DNA of 64,000 nt from Paenibacillus baekrokdamisoli (GTDB taxonomy: Bacteria; Bacillota; Bacilli; Paenibacillales; Paenibacillaceae): contig NZ_AP019308.1 in the NCBI RefSeq assembly GCF_003945345.1, positions 1,798,001 through 1,862,000 of the forward strand, given 5' to 3'. Under the pieces are notes generated by a model, which was not told the origin of the DNA, ran no database searches, and saw nothing but the letters and a program-made list of their open reading frames with translations. Shown piece by piece: positions 18,295 to 27,437 of the stretch; the stretch's first letter is position 1, and each line of letters starts with the position of its first letter. The translations under genes and the position numbers were made by a program.

Positions 18295-19371
18295 CTATTG
18301 TACAGGCAATCGTATCGTTACCGTTGTCCCTTCTCCCACAGTGCTTGTCAGATCGATCGTCCCCTTGTGAGCCTCGACTAATCTCTTCACAATGGTTAAG
18401 CCTATTCCATTGCCTCCCGTCTTGCGATCACGAGACTTGTCCACCCGATAAAACCTTTCAAATATGAACGGCAAGTCCTGGTCAAGTATTCCAATCCCCG
18501 TATCTATGATACGAATAACCGCCATTCGTTCTTCTCTAGCAACTTCAATGGTAACCTTACCGCCTTGCGGTGTGAATTTTAAGGCGTTCATTAATACATT
18601 CACGATGACTTGCCCGATTCGCAGCTTATCGACTGCAGCTTGAATGGATGGTTCGCTCTGAACATGAAGGATAACCTCTTTTTGCTCAAAGGCTGCCCGG
18701 CTTGCCTCAACATGATGTTCCACGATTGCCGATATATTCTCAATATTTAAAAAGAGCTTGAAATGGGGAGCTTCCATTTCGGTTAGCTGCTCCAAATCTC
18801 CAACGAGGTAGCGCAGCCGTTCAATTTCCTCATAGCAGGATTCCAAACGCTTTGGAGTAGGCTCCCAGACACCTTCAATCATAGCCTCCATATGACTTTT
18901 GAGCGTAGCAAGCGGTGTTCTTAATTCATGTGCCACATCCGCTGTCATCGTTTTCCTTAATTGCTCCTGGGATTGGAGCTGCTCAGCTAAGTAATTAAGA
19001 GATGCGCCCAATTGGGAAAGCTCGTCTGTCCCTTTAAGGGCCGTTCTTGCCGTAAGTTCTCCTCCTGCCATTCGTTCCGCTATTCTTTTCATATGAATAA
19101 GTGGGCTTGTTACTTTTTTCGCTACGACAAGACTTAATAGAATCGAGAATACAATGCCAAGAATAGCCGACCATAGAACAGATTGTACTAGCGCTTGCTC
19201 AAAATGATTATCAAAAGCAGCAGAACCCATTCCACTATCCATTGCCTGATGCTGATAGAGATTAAAATGGTAATGGGTCTCAACGATAAAAGCAATCGTA
19301 GAGATCAGTAAAACGCCTGAAGCAATGCCAATAAAGGCAATTGCAAACCGTGCATATAAGCCTCTCATCAT
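18295..19371 (-). CDS. Sensor histidine kinase (OmpR-partner type)
   Basis: A 358-residue membrane kinase. Membrane segment 1 at ~8-30, a short extracellular loop of about 35 residues containing several His and Met (YHFNLYQHQAMDSGMGS), membrane segment 2 at ~65-87, a HAMP domain, the phospho-acceptor box AHELRTPLATLKSH (His about residue 148), and an HATPase domain with N box (MNALKFTPQGG), G1 (DTGIGI) and G2 (GNGIGL). Its ATG overlaps the end of the response regulator gene by 4 bp. The small Met/His-containing sensor loop and the Met/His-rich lipoprotein downstream make a metal or envelope-stress signal plausible, but that is inference. Confidence 0.93.
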   Translation of the reverse strand: MMRGLYARFAIAFIGIASGVLLISTIAFIVETHYHFNLYQHQAMDSGMGSAAFDNHFEQALVQSVLWSAILGIVFSILLSLVVAKKVTSPLIHMKRIAERMAGGELTARTALKGTDELSQLGASLNYLAEQLQSQEQLRKTMTADVAHELRTPLATLKSHMEAMIEGVWEPTPKRLESCYEEIERLRYLVGDLEQLTEMEAPHFKLFLNIENISAIVEHHVEASRAAFEQKEVILHVQSEPSIQAAVDKLRIGQVIVNVLMNALKFTPQGGKVTIEVAREERMAVIRIIDTGIGILDQDLPFIFERFYRVDKSRDRKTGGNGIGLTIVKRLVEAHKGTIDLTSTVGEGTTVTIRLPVQ

Positions 19372-20060
19372 GATTGTCCCCCTGCAAACCGGTACCCTAC
19401 AGCAAAGACAGTACTAATATAGACAGGGTTTTTCTGATCGGATTCGATCTTCTGTCTGAGGTTCTTCACATGCTGATCAATTGCCCTTGCATCCCCTTCA
19501 AAATCATAACCGAGCACCTTCTGAACCAGGTCCTCTCGGGTGAATATCCGTCCGGGATGACGCGCTAAAGTAAAGAGCAGCTTATATTCGGTTGGGGTTA
19601 ATGCGATCCGTTCTCTATTTTTGAACACTTCACGTGCGGTTGTATGAATGACCAGATCATCAGATTGAAAGGATATCGTTTCCGCTAATAATTCATCCTC
19701 CTGCCAGCGGCGAAGATTGGCTCTCACCCTAGCAATTAGCTCACGAGGGCTGAATGGCTTCAACACATAATCATCCGCACCTAGTGAAAGTCCCTTCACA
19801 CGATCATCCTCTGTAACTTTAGCCGTTAGCATAATAATAGGAATCGCTGAATATTGCCGAATGAATTGGCATACTTCCTCTCCCGATAGATCTGGAAGCA
19901 TCAAATCCAATATCACAAGATCCACCTTACCACTTCGAACAATCTCCATAGCACCTTTGCCATCAGCTGCTTCCATCGTACGAAAACCTTCTTTTTGCAA
20001 ATAAGATACCACGACTTCCCTAATTTTATCTTCATCATCCACGATGAGTATGGTTCTCAC
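19368..20060 (-). CDS. OmpR/PhoB-family response regulator
   Basis: A 230-residue response regulator with receiver domain (acidic pocket DDED, phospho-acceptor in VILDLMLPD about residue 54, conserved Lys in MLTAK) and a C-terminal winged helix (LTPTEYKLLFTLARHPG; DARAIDQHVKNLRQKIE). It begins at a GTG at 20060, 9 bases after GGAGG; the ATG overlapping it is out of frame. A TATAAT lies about 30 bp further upstream. First gene of a three-gene operon with the kinase and the Met/His-rich lipoprotein. Confidence 0.94.
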   Translation of the reverse strand: MRTILIVDDEDKIREVVVSYLQKEGFRTMEAADGKGAMEIVRSGKVDLVILDLMLPDLSGEEVCQFIRQYSAIPIIMLTAKVTEDDRVKGLSLGADDYVLKPFSPRELIARVRANLRRWQEDELLAETISFQSDDLVIHTTAREVFKNRERIALTPTEYKLLFTLARHPGRIFTREDLVQKVLGYDFEGDARAIDQHVKNLRQKIESDQKNPVYISTVFAVGYRFAGGQS

Positions 20061-20147
20061 ATTTAAACACCTCCGTTACTAACATGTACAAAAATTATAT
20101 ATGAACCGTTCGGAAAACACTATTCCATCCATTTGCTCTATACATGC

Positions 20148-20184
20148 TAAAAAAAGCTGATCATCACCGAAGTGAGATCAGCTT
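20148..20184 (-). terminator. Intrinsic terminator of hflKC
   Basis: AAGCTGATC (20154-20162) pairs with GATCAGCTT (20176-20184); on the minus strand the stem runs into seven Ts. It lies 31 bp after the hflC stop. Confidence 0.88.
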
Positions 20185-20214
20185 GCCAACTTATATTTCC
20201 TCGCGATCGCGATC

Positions 20215-21075
20215 CTATTTTCCTAACAAAATCTTAGTATAATCGGAATCAATCGGCAGCATGATGACGGGTTCGCCTTGGAATGTAGTAATGTAGCTCT
20301 CCAATGTACGATATAACTTGTAAAACTCAGGGTTTTTGCCATAAGCATCGTTGTAGATTTTCGCAGCCTGCTGTTCACCATCCGCTAGAATTTTCTTGGC
20401 ATCGGATTGTGCTTGAGCGATTAATTCGGTCGCAGCTCGGTCTGCTTTGGAGGTGATTTTACGAGACTCTTCATCACCTTCTGATAAATATCGGGTAGCA
20501 ATCGACTGCCGGTCGGATACCATCCGGCTGTAGACACTTTGCTTATTCTCTTCTGGCAAATCGGTACGTTTAATCCGCACATCAATGATTTTAATTCCGT
20601 TCTCTTCCATACCTGCACTAACCTCGGACGTAATTTGTTCGGTCAAATCTCCACGAGATGTATTCTCACTAATGATGTTCCCGTAATCAATCTCAGAGAG
20701 CTTCCTGCGAACCGTACTGTATACAGCAGCATCAATTCGCTCTTGACTATAGGCGACAGACTGAAACTTACGAAGAAACTTCTGAGGATCATCGATGCGC
20801 CATACCGTATAATTGTCCACGACGATCGGTTTCTTATCCTTCGTTAATATCGGTGTTGGTTTACTATCATAGACCATTTGATATTTGGGTAGGTGGGTGA
20901 CCGATTCAATGAACGGAATTTTCAAATTCATTCCGGGTTCATCAATATACCGCACCGCTTCTCCGAATTTCAATACGACTTTATACTCGCCTTCACGTAC
21001 GATGAATAAAGAACCACTCAATACAATGATGGCCGCAATTACTCCTAAACCTGTGAATATCCAGCGTTTATTCAT
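20215..21075 (-). CDS. hflC: HflC, SPFH/prohibitin-type protease modulator
   Basis: A 286-residue membrane protein with one N-terminal membrane segment (~5-26, WIFTGLGVIAAIIVLSGSLFIV) and an SPFH band-7 domain (VREGEYKVVLKFGEAVRYI onward), followed by a long helical region (SKADRAATELIAQAQSDAKK). With HflK it forms an oligomeric cage at the outer face of the membrane; in E. coli this modulates FtsH. An AAGGAGG site precedes the ATG, which overlaps the hflK stop by 4 bp, so the two subunits are translationally coupled. Confidence 0.94.
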   Translation of the reverse strand: MNKRWIFTGLGVIAAIIVLSGSLFIVREGEYKVVLKFGEAVRYIDEPGMNLKIPFIESVTHLPKYQMVYDSKPTPILTKDKKPIVVDNYTVWRIDDPQKFLRKFQSVAYSQERIDAAVYSTVRRKLSEIDYGNIISENTSRGDLTEQITSEVSAGMEENGIKIIDVRIKRTDLPEENKQSVYSRMVSDRQSIATRYLSEGDEESRKITSKADRAATELIAQAQSDAKKILADGEQQAAKIYNDAYGKNPEFYKLYRTLESYITTFQGEPVIMLPIDSDYTKILLGK

Positions 21076-22100
21076 TTTCCTGTTCCTCCTTGTGCTGCTG
21101 CTCCTGTGCTTGGTGTTGAGCTGGCAGTATTTCCAGAGCGAAGTAGTTCATTGATCGGTAAGTATTTCACAGTTTCACTAGAGGAATCTGAGATAAATAT
21201 TTTCGCTTTTGGCAAAATCTTCTCCAAAGTCTCAATAACTAGCCGTTCTCTCGTAACATAAGGATTCTTCACGTATTCGGAATAGATAGCGTTGAATTTG
21301 GCTACGTCCCCTTGGGCATTTAGAATACGAGATTGCTTCAAGCCTTCAGCATCCTGGCGAAGTGCCTCCGCTTCCCCACGCGCTTTAGGTATACGATCAT
21401 TTTCATATTTGGCAGCATTGTTTATTTTGGTGTTCTTCTGCTCTCTTGCATTGGTCACCTCGCGGAATGCATTCGTTACTTCACCACCAGGTGGTTCAAT
21501 ATCCTGAAATTTCACATCTTGAATATGTATTCCCGTACCATACAGCGTCTGAAGCTCAATAAGCTTCTCTTTCACTTTGCCTTGAATGACCGTTTTCCCT
21601 TCCGTAATGGCATAATCCAGCTTATTAGCTCCCATGACTGAACGAATGGCAGCGATCGCTGAATTACGCAAGAAGGCTTCCGGATCATCGATATTGTATA
21701 AGTAATTCTCAATATTACTAATATTCCATTCCACTACCGCATCTGCAGATACGATATTCTCATCACCTGTAATCATTAGTGCTTCTTCATCTACTGCCCG
21801 AACTTGGCCATTATCATCGCGATAACCAATCGTGATCCGCTGTGTCTTAACAGCTGGCAGCTTAATGACCTCTTGAATCGGATATGGTAATTTAAAATGC
21901 AAACCGGCTTTCTCAACATTGTTGGTAATCTTCCCAAAGGTCAATATGGCTGCATGTTCCTGTTCTTGTACCGTATAAAATGTGGTAAAGCCTAAAATGA
22001 CTGCAACTAGAGCAACACCGCCAATTATCGTCGCTTTCGTCTTCTTTGGTGACCAATTAAACTCAGGTCTATGCGGTATTGAAGCATTAAATTCACTCAT
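21072..22100 (-). CDS. hflK: HflK, SPFH/prohibitin-type protease modulator
   Basis: A 342-residue partner of HflC. A short cytoplasmic N-terminus is followed by a membrane segment at ~25-46 (ATIIGGVALVAVILGFTTFYTV), the SPFH domain (EQEHAAILTFGKITNNVEKAGLHF), the conserved HflK block (VTNAFREVTNAREQKNTKINNA) and a C-terminus rich in Ser/Thr/Gly/Ala. It is the first gene of the hflKC operon, with AGGGGAA as ribosome-binding site. Between it and msrAB lie about 370 bp containing only hairpins and AT-rich sequence. Confidence 0.94.
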   Translation of the reverse strand: MSEFNASIPHRPEFNWSPKKTKATIIGGVALVAVILGFTTFYTVQEQEHAAILTFGKITNNVEKAGLHFKLPYPIQEVIKLPAVKTQRITIGYRDDNGQVRAVDEEALMITGDENIVSADAVVEWNISNIENYLYNIDDPEAFLRNSAIAAIRSVMGANKLDYAITEGKTVIQGKVKEKLIELQTLYGTGIHIQDVKFQDIEPPGGEVTNAFREVTNAREQKNTKINNAAKYENDRIPKARGEAEALRQDAEGLKQSRILNAQGDVAKFNAIYSEYVKNPYVTRERLVIETLEKILPKAKIFISDSSSETVKYLPINELLRSGNTASSTPSTGAAAQGGTGK

Positions 22101-22230
22101 TCCATAATTCCCCTCTCTGTCCTGATCTAGAGGTTATTACGGTAAAGCGCTAGAAGCGTTTCAGCATTTACCTAAAAAGTACCAATAGAATTGGCTTTAT
22201 AAGCCAGATTATCAGCACTATTAGGTACTA

Positions 22231-22271
22231 AAAAAGCGTTAAATCAGCACAAGACTGATTTAACGCTTTTT
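22231..22271. terminator. 17-bp perfect hairpin, probably bidirectional terminator
   Basis: AAAAAGCGTTAAATCAG (22231-22247) and its exact complement (22255-22271) enclose a 7-base loop, with As on one side and Ts on the other, so it could terminate in either direction. It separates the msrAB transcript from hflKC. A second small hairpin, TGGCTT-TAT-AAGCCA, lies about 35 bp before it. Confidence 0.75.
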
Positions 22272-22320
22272 AAATTAGGTTCAACCAACGATATTATTAA
22301 TGCTATTAATTAATTAGTTG

Positions 22321-22383
22321 TTTGTTTACATAATATTAAATATGTCACCTAATTATGATTGACGATAAATTTATGTAAACAAA
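22321..22383. repeat. Inverted repeat built on GTTTACATAA (copy A)
   Basis: TTTGTTTACATAA (22321-22333) and TTATGTAAACAAA (22371-22383) are perfect complements 37 bp apart. A palindrome with the same core occurs at 36676-36707. The function is unknown. Confidence 0.6.
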
Positions 22384-22434
22384 AACCGATATTCAAATTC
22401 CAACAAGCCAAAGCTTGTCATCTTTGAATATCGG
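22381..22434 (-). terminator. Intrinsic terminator of msrAB
   Basis: CCGATATTCAAA (22386-22397) pairs with TTTGAATATCGG (22423-22434), and an inner ACAAGC-CAAA-GCTTGT hairpin stabilises it. On the minus strand the stem is followed by five Ts, 37 bp after the msrAB stop. Confidence 0.8.
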
Positions 22435-22470
22435 CTAAATTAATGTCATTAATTATTGGTATCGATCAAA

Positions 22471-23448
22471 TTATTTCTCAAACAATTTCAAATATTGGCT
22501 ATAACCAGCTTCCTTAAGCTCCGCCTTAGGGATGAACCTTAGTGAAGCCGAATTAATACAGTAACGCAGCTTAGTCGGCCCAGGACCATCCGTAAAGACA
22601 TGACCAAGATGTGAGTCCGCTTCCCTGCTGCGCACTTCAGTACGAATCATCATATGGCTTATATCCTGCTTTTCCTTTACTTGTGAAGGAATGATAGGCT
22701 TCGTGAAGCTGGGCCAGCCGCAGTTCGAATCGAACTTATCTAAGGAGCTGAATAAAGGCTCTCCAGACACGATATCCACATAAATACCTTCACCATTAAA
22801 GTCCCAGTATTCATTACGGAACGGAGGCTCTGTTCCATTGTTTTGTGTAACTTCAAACTGAATAGGAGTTAACGTATGCCTACGACTCTCTCGGTCCAGC
22901 TTGGTATTCCAGTGACTCTCAATGAAATTATCACGTCCGGAACCTTTACGGTACATCTTATAACGAAGCGGATTCTTGTGGTGATAGTCCTGATGATAGT
23001 CCTCGGCAGGAAAGAAGATTGTCGCAGGTACAATTGGTGTATAGATTGGTTTATCGAATCGCTTGCTCTCATTAAGTTCCTGCTTCGATTTCTCAGCAAG
23101 CTCCTGCTGCTCTTCATTATGAGTAAAGATAGTTGTTCGGTAAGACGAGCCCCGGTCATGGAACTGTCCACCTGTATCCGTAGGATCAATTTGCATCCAA
23201 TAAATATCAAGCAGCTTCTTATAAGGAAATACTTCGGGATCAAACTTAATCTGTATGACCTCAGCATGGCCGGTAGTCTCGGAACATACCTCTTTGTAAG
23301 TCGGATTAACGGTGTGTCCGCCCATATAACCCGACTGCACACTTATTATACCTGGAAGCTCCTCGAACGGTGTCACCATGCACCAGAAGCACCCTCCGGC
23401 AAAGGTAGCCAGTTGGTAAGTTTCACCTTGATTATGATCATCCTTCAA
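22471..23448 (-). CDS. msrAB: Bifunctional methionine sulfoxide reductase MsrA-MsrB
   Basis: A 325-residue fusion that repairs both epimers of methionine sulfoxide. The N-terminal MsrA domain carries the catalytic GCFWC motif (about residue 17), GYMGG and the substrate-binding region YHQDY; the C-terminal MsrB domain (~175-320) has [15 protein letters not shown] and the catalytic [11 protein letters not shown]. The zinc CxxC pairs seen in some MsrB proteins are absent. I chose the TTG at 23448 because GGAGGAG stands 8-9 bases before it; an ATG 24 bp upstream lacks a ribosome-binding site. No signal peptide, so cytoplasmic. Divergent from the NlpC/P60 gene. Confidence 0.93.
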   Translation of the reverse strand: MKDDHNQGETYQLATFAGGCFWCMVTPFEELPGIISVQSGYMGGHTVNPTYKEVCSETTGHAEVIQIKFDPEVFPYKKLLDIYWMQIDPTDTGGQFHDRGSSYRTTIFTHNEEQQELAEKSKQELNESKRFDKPIYTPIVPATIFFPAEDYHQDYHHKNPLRYKMYRKGSGRDNFIESHWNTKLDRESRRHTLTPIQFEVTQNNGTEPPFRNEYWDFNGEGIYVDIVSGEPLFSSLDKFDSNCGWPSFTKPIIPSQVKEKQDISHMMIRTEVRSREADSHLGHVFTDGPGPTKLRYCINSASLRFIPKAELKEAGYSQYLKLFEK

Positions 23449-23702
23449 GTCGGTTCTCCTCCACTTCTGCATCTTTACTTAGTACCTTAATATCATAACA
23501 AAACACGCATAACTTTCCAAACGATTGGAAATTCATACGCAGCGCTGTTCTATGAGAGAATTCTCATTAATTTCTCATAAAGAGGTATCGTTGCTAGTGC
23601 TACGCTGTTTGCCTCTTAATGTTGAATTTATCGTGTTTTTTTGTGTGTTATAGTTAACTTCGGACCTATTACAATCAACAACTTGGAGGGAACAACAAGA
23701 AC

Positions 23703-24188
23703 ATGCCTATGAAACGATTAGTAAAAAGCGTTATAAACGTGAGCTTGTGCGCCACCTTTGGTTTAACAGCACTTGCCTTAGGGACAGCTACACCAGCACA
23801 TGCAGCAACAGAGACAACCAAAAAAATCATCCAATACGGCAAACAATATATCGGCACTCCATATAAGTTTGGTGTTGTGAGTATGTCGACAAATGCCTTC
23901 GACTGTTCCTCTTTTACACAGTATGTTTTTGATAACTTCGATATTTCGCTTGCACGTACCTCATCCATTCAAGCAACAGAAGGTACGCCGGTAGATAAGA
24001 ATTATCTCAGTATGGGAGATCTCGTATTCTTCAAGACCAACGGGATTGGCATAAGCCATGTTGCTATTTATGCGGGTGATAACAAAATCTTACATAGCTC
24101 TAGCAGTAAAGGCGTTACTGTTTCCGATATGACAACCAGCTATTGGCAAAACTCATACGTGACAGCACGTCGCATTGTTAAATCATAA
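23703..24188 (+). CDS. Secreted NlpC/P60-family cell wall hydrolase
   Basis: A 161-residue secreted protein: a signal peptide (LVKSVINVSLCATFGLTALALG, cleavage near AHA at ~32) followed directly by an NlpC/P60 domain. Catalytic Cys in NAFDCSSFTQYVF (about residue 62), His in GISHVAIYAG, with a third polar residue expected in the KILHSSS strand. Such enzymes cleave gamma-D-glutamyl-diaminopimelate bonds of peptidoglycan peptides. It has no SH3 or LysM wall-binding domain. GGAGGG lies 11-12 bases before the ATG, and a strong terminator follows. Confidence 0.9.
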   Translation: MPMKRLVKSVINVSLCATFGLTALALGTATPAHAATETTKKIIQYGKQYIGTPYKFGVVSMSTNAFDCSSFTQYVFDNFDISLARTSSIQATEGTPVDKNYLSMGDLVFFKTNGIGISHVAIYAGDNKILHSSSSKGVTVSDMTTSYWQNSYVTARRIVKS

Positions 24189-24205
24189 AAGTTATATTAT
24201 TAAAG

Positions 24206-24254
24206 CCGATTCATTCGTTTCCTAGTTATCTACTAGACGAATGAGTCGGTTTTT
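24206..24254 (+). terminator. Intrinsic terminator of the NlpC/P60 gene
   Basis: CCGATTCATTCGT pairs with ACGAATGAGTCGG (one G-T wobble), with an inner CTAGT-TATCT-ACTAG helix, followed by a T run to 24254. It starts 18 bp after the stop codon. Confidence 0.88.
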
Positions 24255-24272
24255 ATGTTGCACTTCATATAA

Positions 24273-24318
24273 TCAAAAAAGACGACTCTCTCGCAAATCG
24301 CGATAAGAGTCGTCTTTT
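24273..24318 (-). terminator. Intrinsic terminator of the NUDIX gene
   Basis: AAAAGACGACTCT (24277-24289) and AGAGTCGTCTTTT (24306-24318) are perfect complements with T runs on both sides, so it can work in both directions. Convergent with the preceding terminator. Confidence 0.85.
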
Positions 24319-24345
24319 AGTTTTACATAATTAATATTATGGAAA

Positions 24346-24909
24346 CTAATTCGCGCGGAACAGGCCGTATCCATCCAGTGGAACGATGGGGTATTTATCT
24401 GGGGTAAGTCCTTCTGAGGTATGAGGTTGAAGGGCGATATGGACCAGCCACTTCGTAAAGCCGGCAACATTCATCGTTGCCATCTCCTCGATGCTGAAGA
24501 ACCCAGCTGCATCTACCTCTACCCCATCTGGAATCGGATCACCCGACACATAATCCATAGAAAATGCAATATATACATTATGAATTGATCTTGGTTGGTC
24601 CCTAACGGCAACAACACTCTTGATGACTGCCTCGACTCCTGCTTCCTCCAGCACTTCTCTCTGAATAGTTTCTTCAATCAGCTCATGCTGTTCGATATAT
24701 CCGCCTGGATTCGTCCAGTAGCCTTTGCCCGGCTCCTGTGCTCTGCGAACGAGTAATATTTTTTCTTCCTTCACAACAAGAGCACCCACACCCACACTAT
24801 AATTTCCCCAATGGACGAAGCTGCAGGCCGTACATGCCATTCGAACCGTACCGTCCATATTTCGTTTCTCTAACGCAGAACCGCATGTTAAACAAAATTT
24901 AGCTTCCAT
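24346..24909 (-). CDS. NUDIX hydrolase with N-terminal zinc ribbon
   Basis: A 187-residue protein. Residues 1-35 form a four-cysteine zinc ribbon (CLTCG and CTAC), then a NUDIX domain with the full box starting GGYIEQHELIEET and ending REVLEEAGV, matching GX5EX7REUXEEXGU. The zinc-ribbon/NUDIX arrangement resembles the NudC-like (NADH pyrophosphatase/RNA decapping) branch and related uncharacterised family members, so a nucleotide-diphosphate substrate is expected but not defined. It stands alone with its own terminator. Confidence 0.9.
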   Translation of the reverse strand: MEAKFCLTCGSALEKRNMDGTVRMACTACSFVHWGNYSVGVGALVVKEEKILLVRRAQEPGKGYWTNPGGYIEQHELIEETIQREVLEEAGVEAVIKSVVAVRDQPRSIHNVYIAFSMDYVSGDPIPDGVEVDAAGFFSIEEMATMNVAGFTKWLVHIALQPHTSEGLTPDKYPIVPLDGYGLFRAN

Positions 24910-25007
24910 ATACTCACCCTATTTGTCCGATGTATAAGTCCTGTTCGTACCTACTGCTTATACATCATAGCGCTGGGCTGTTTAAAGTTCAATACCGGGT
25001 CATACCC

Positions 25008-26405
25008 TTAGTATTGCTGTTTCACCGTTAAGGTGAACGTCTTCAAATCAGCTGAGCTGCCACTGCTTATAATGGCAATCATGGTCACCATTACATCGCC
25101 TTTTCCACGACCCGGTCGATTGATGAGAGTACCTTTATCAGAAATAACAGATGTCATACTGGAGTACCAAGTAATAGAGCTGCCATAAGAACCTTTTGTA
25201 GGCAAAATAATGGATTGTGTTACGCTTGAAGCATTATCTTGATCCTTAAACTTGATTGCAAGCTCTGTTTTGTCTGCACTTACAGCTTCACTGCTTGTTA
25301 AGGATGGTTTAACGGTCAGAACGAATACTTTCACATCAGCTGTTCCATTGATATTAATGAAAGCTGTCATCACAACTGTTGCGTCTCCCGTACCAAGAGC
25401 TGGGCGATTAATCGTCTTTCCATCATTCGAAAGTATGGCTGGAGAGCTGGAAGTCCATGTAATAACGGAGCCATTGTTTCCTTTTGTCGGCAATTTATCA
25501 AGTGCTCTAGTGACTCTGCTCGCATTGTCGTCACCGCCAAAATCAATTTCGAGAGCTGCTTTATCTTCTGCTACCTTCTGTGTATCAGAAACTTGCTGCT
25601 TGACAGTTATAGTGAAAACCTTAACATCCGCAGCATTATTATTATTAATTAATGCCGTTAATATAATCGTGCTATCTCCGCTTCCTGCAGCTGGTCGGTT
25701 CACCGTTTGACCATCAGAAGAGATCACACTTGCATTTCCCGAGTACCAGATAATCGTAGATCCGTTCGCACCTTTAGCAGGAAGCGGCTTCAGCTTCTGT
25801 GTCACATTATTGGCTGTATCCGTGCCGTTAAAGGAGAGATTCAATGCTTCTTTATCCTTTGCTAATTTCTGAGCATCTGTAATGGTGCTGGTTATTGATT
25901 TAACAAGTACCGTAAACGATTTATTAGAAGATGCCTGGTTGTAGCGGATTGTTGCAGTTAAGACTACCTTCTCGTCTTTATCTTGAGGACGGTTCACCGT
26001 TAAGCCGTTATTTGAAATCGTAGCGGGCTTGTTGGAACTCCACGTGATAATGGAACCATTCGTTCCTAATTGGCTCAACATGAGTGGACCCGTTACTACA
26101 TTGGCATAATCATTGTTGGTATAACGAATTTGCAGTTCATTCTTATCCGAATTAACTCGTTTCTGATCCGACCATTGCCCTTGATTTGCATCAGACTCAC
26201 ACTTCTTTCTTATTTCTTCAATCTTGCTCTTTAATGCTGCTCGCTCCTTCTCATCCTTTACCTTTTTTAGAGAATGGAGCATTCTATCTTCTACTTTCTT
26301 ACAGGCGTTTTCATGATTATGGTTCCCTCGATTACCATGAGCCATAGTTGTCGTGCTGCATACAAACAAGGATAGAATTACGAGTAATGCTGTCCATTTC
26401 TTCAT
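25008..26405 (-). CDS. Secreted protein with four atrophied bacterial Ig-like repeats
   Basis: A 465-residue exported protein: signal peptide (MKKWTALLVILSLFVCSTTTMAHG), a charged ~75-residue region containing HGNRGNHNHENACKK and many Lys/Glu, then four tandem ~85-90-residue repeats. Each starts with a D-K-x-x-L-x-I/L-x-F/Y block (DKNELQIRYTN, DKEALNLSFNG, DKAALEIDFGG, DKTELAIKFKD), contains G-S-x-I-T/I-W-x-S and a NRP motif, and ends in FTLTVK-like strands. This is the pattern of the atrophied Ig-like (aBig) domain. There is no anchoring motif, so it is probably released or loosely wall-bound. Function unknown. Confidence 0.82.
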   Translation of the reverse strand: MKKWTALLVILSLFVCSTTTMAHGNRGNHNHENACKKVEDRMLHSLKKVKDEKERAALKSKIEEIRKKCESDANQGQWSDQKRVNSDKNELQIRYTNNDYANVVTGPLMLSQLGTNGSIITWSSNKPATISNNGLTVNRPQDKDEKVVLTATIRYNQASSNKSFTVLVKSITSTITDAQKLAKDKEALNLSFNGTDTANNVTQKLKPLPAKGANGSTIIWYSGNASVISSDGQTVNRPAAGSGDSTIILTALINNNNAADVKVFTITVKQQVSDTQKVAEDKAALEIDFGGDDNASRVTRALDKLPTKGNNGSVITWTSSSPAILSNDGKTINRPALGTGDATVVMTAFININGTADVKVFVLTVKPSLTSSEAVSADKTELAIKFKDQDNASSVTQSIILPTKGSYGSSITWYSSMTSVISDKGTLINRPGRGKGDVMVTMIAIISSGSSADLKTFTLTVKQQY

Positions 26406-26513
26406 TCATCATCTCTCCTCAGTCATTTAGTTAACGACATTAATAATCACTAATTTCTTGTGCTGTTATTTACCTAACGTGTAAGATTGATGCTTTGTTG
26501 CATAAAAGCGAAC

Positions 26514-26537
26514 AAAAAAATCCGCACTAGGCGGATT
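26514..26537 (-). terminator. Intrinsic terminator of sleB
   Basis: AATCCGC (26519-26525) and GCGGATT (26531-26537) with a 5-base loop; on the minus strand seven Ts follow. It lies 37 bp after the sleB stop. Confidence 0.85.
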
Positions 26538-26573
26538 CTTTCCAATAAATAAATGGACCTATAAGCGAAGCAC

Positions 26574-27221
26574 TTACTTCGCAAAAACATGATTGCCGAT
26601 CTTCTTGATAATTTTGAGTGAGCGCACCCAGTCCGAGGTTGCCGTATTCGGGTTATAGTAAAAGAGAGCATTTCCCGACGGATCCCACCCTTTTACAGCA
26701 TCTCTTGCTGCTTGGAAAGCAGTTGGATCAGGCAATAACCAATATTGACCGTCTGCTACTGCAGTAAAAGCATGGGGTTCCATGATAACCCCTGTTAACG
26801 TGTTAGGAAAATTGGAGGATTGAAGCCGATTCATAACAACGGCGCCTACAGCGACTTGCCCTGCATATATTTCTCCCCTTGCTTCGGAATAGATAATTCG
26901 TGCAAGCTTCGAGAGTTCTGGCTTGTTAACTGACAATTTCTTTAGCTTCCTCCACGTCTTAGGACCTGCAATTCCGTCCTTAGCAATGCCATTCGCATAT
27001 TGAAAATTTTGAAGTGCTGTTCGCGTAGTCATTCCGAATGTAGTCGTGATAGGTGATTTAAAATAACCCATTGTTTGTAGCCTAAACTGCAAATCGGGTA
27101 CATCCGGGCCTGTGCTGCCGAATTTCAATGTTGCTGGAGTCTGCGCTTCAGCATAATAAGTTGTAGTCACTAATGTAGCTAGTACCAATAAGAGAACAAG
27201 TACTGATAGTCGTCTGAACAT
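26574..27221 (-). CDS. sleB: SleB-type spore cortex-lytic enzyme
   Basis: About 215 residues from the ATG at 27221 (GGAGGG 12 bases upstream). The signal peptide (LSVLVLLLVLATLVTTTYYAEA) is followed by a peptidoglycan-binding type 1 domain (~30-95, LKFGSTGPDVPDLQFRLQ) and a Hydrolase_2 catalytic domain (~100-215) with the conserved SEARGE acid and the VGAVVMNRL and DPTAFQAARDAV motifs. In Bacillus, SleB is a muramic-lactam-specific lytic transglycosylase stored in the dormant spore that degrades cortex during germination. No ypeB gene follows, unlike the usual sleB-ypeB pair, so this may be a paralogue such as a CwlJ/SleB-like vegetative enzyme. Confidence 0.85.
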   Translation of the reverse strand: MFRRLSVLVLLLVLATLVTTTYYAEAQTPATLKFGSTGPDVPDLQFRLQTMGYFKSPITTTFGMTTRTALQNFQYANGIAKDGIAGPKTWRKLKKLSVNKPELSKLARIIYSEARGEIYAGQVAVGAVVMNRLQSSNFPNTLTGVIMEPHAFTAVADGQYWLLPDPTAFQAARDAVKGWDPSGNALFYYNPNTATSDWVRSLKIIKKIGNHVFAK

Positions 27222-27437
27222 GATGTATGAATCCCTCCGTATCGTTACCTTGCTGCTTAAGCTAGACTTTGATGTTATAAGCAACAGCTTTCATTGTAAC
27301 ATGTACGAAACAGCAGCCTGTCCAATACGAGTAAATTCTAATCATCTAAAAAAACTCTCATTATGGAAATGGGTAGTATGTTCTTACAAAACAAAGAAGC
27401 TAAAAATTCGCGACACCATATAATACGTGCATAAAAG

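Noticed and set aside
22876..23490. 204-codon plus-strand frame across msrAB
   Set aside because: Overlaps the catalytic MsrA and MsrB sequence on the other strand; amino acid composition is not protein-like and there is no ribosome-binding site.
23540..23600. GAGAATTCTC palindrome and AT-rich motif as an operator before the NlpC/P60 gene
   Set aside because: Only a 10-bp palindrome with an EcoRI-type centre, no partner site and no known regulator consensus matched.
25008..26405. Repeated DNA of the Ig-like protein as a mobile or satellite repeat
   Set aside because: Repeats are at protein level with diverged codons and lie inside one intact reading frame with a signal peptide.
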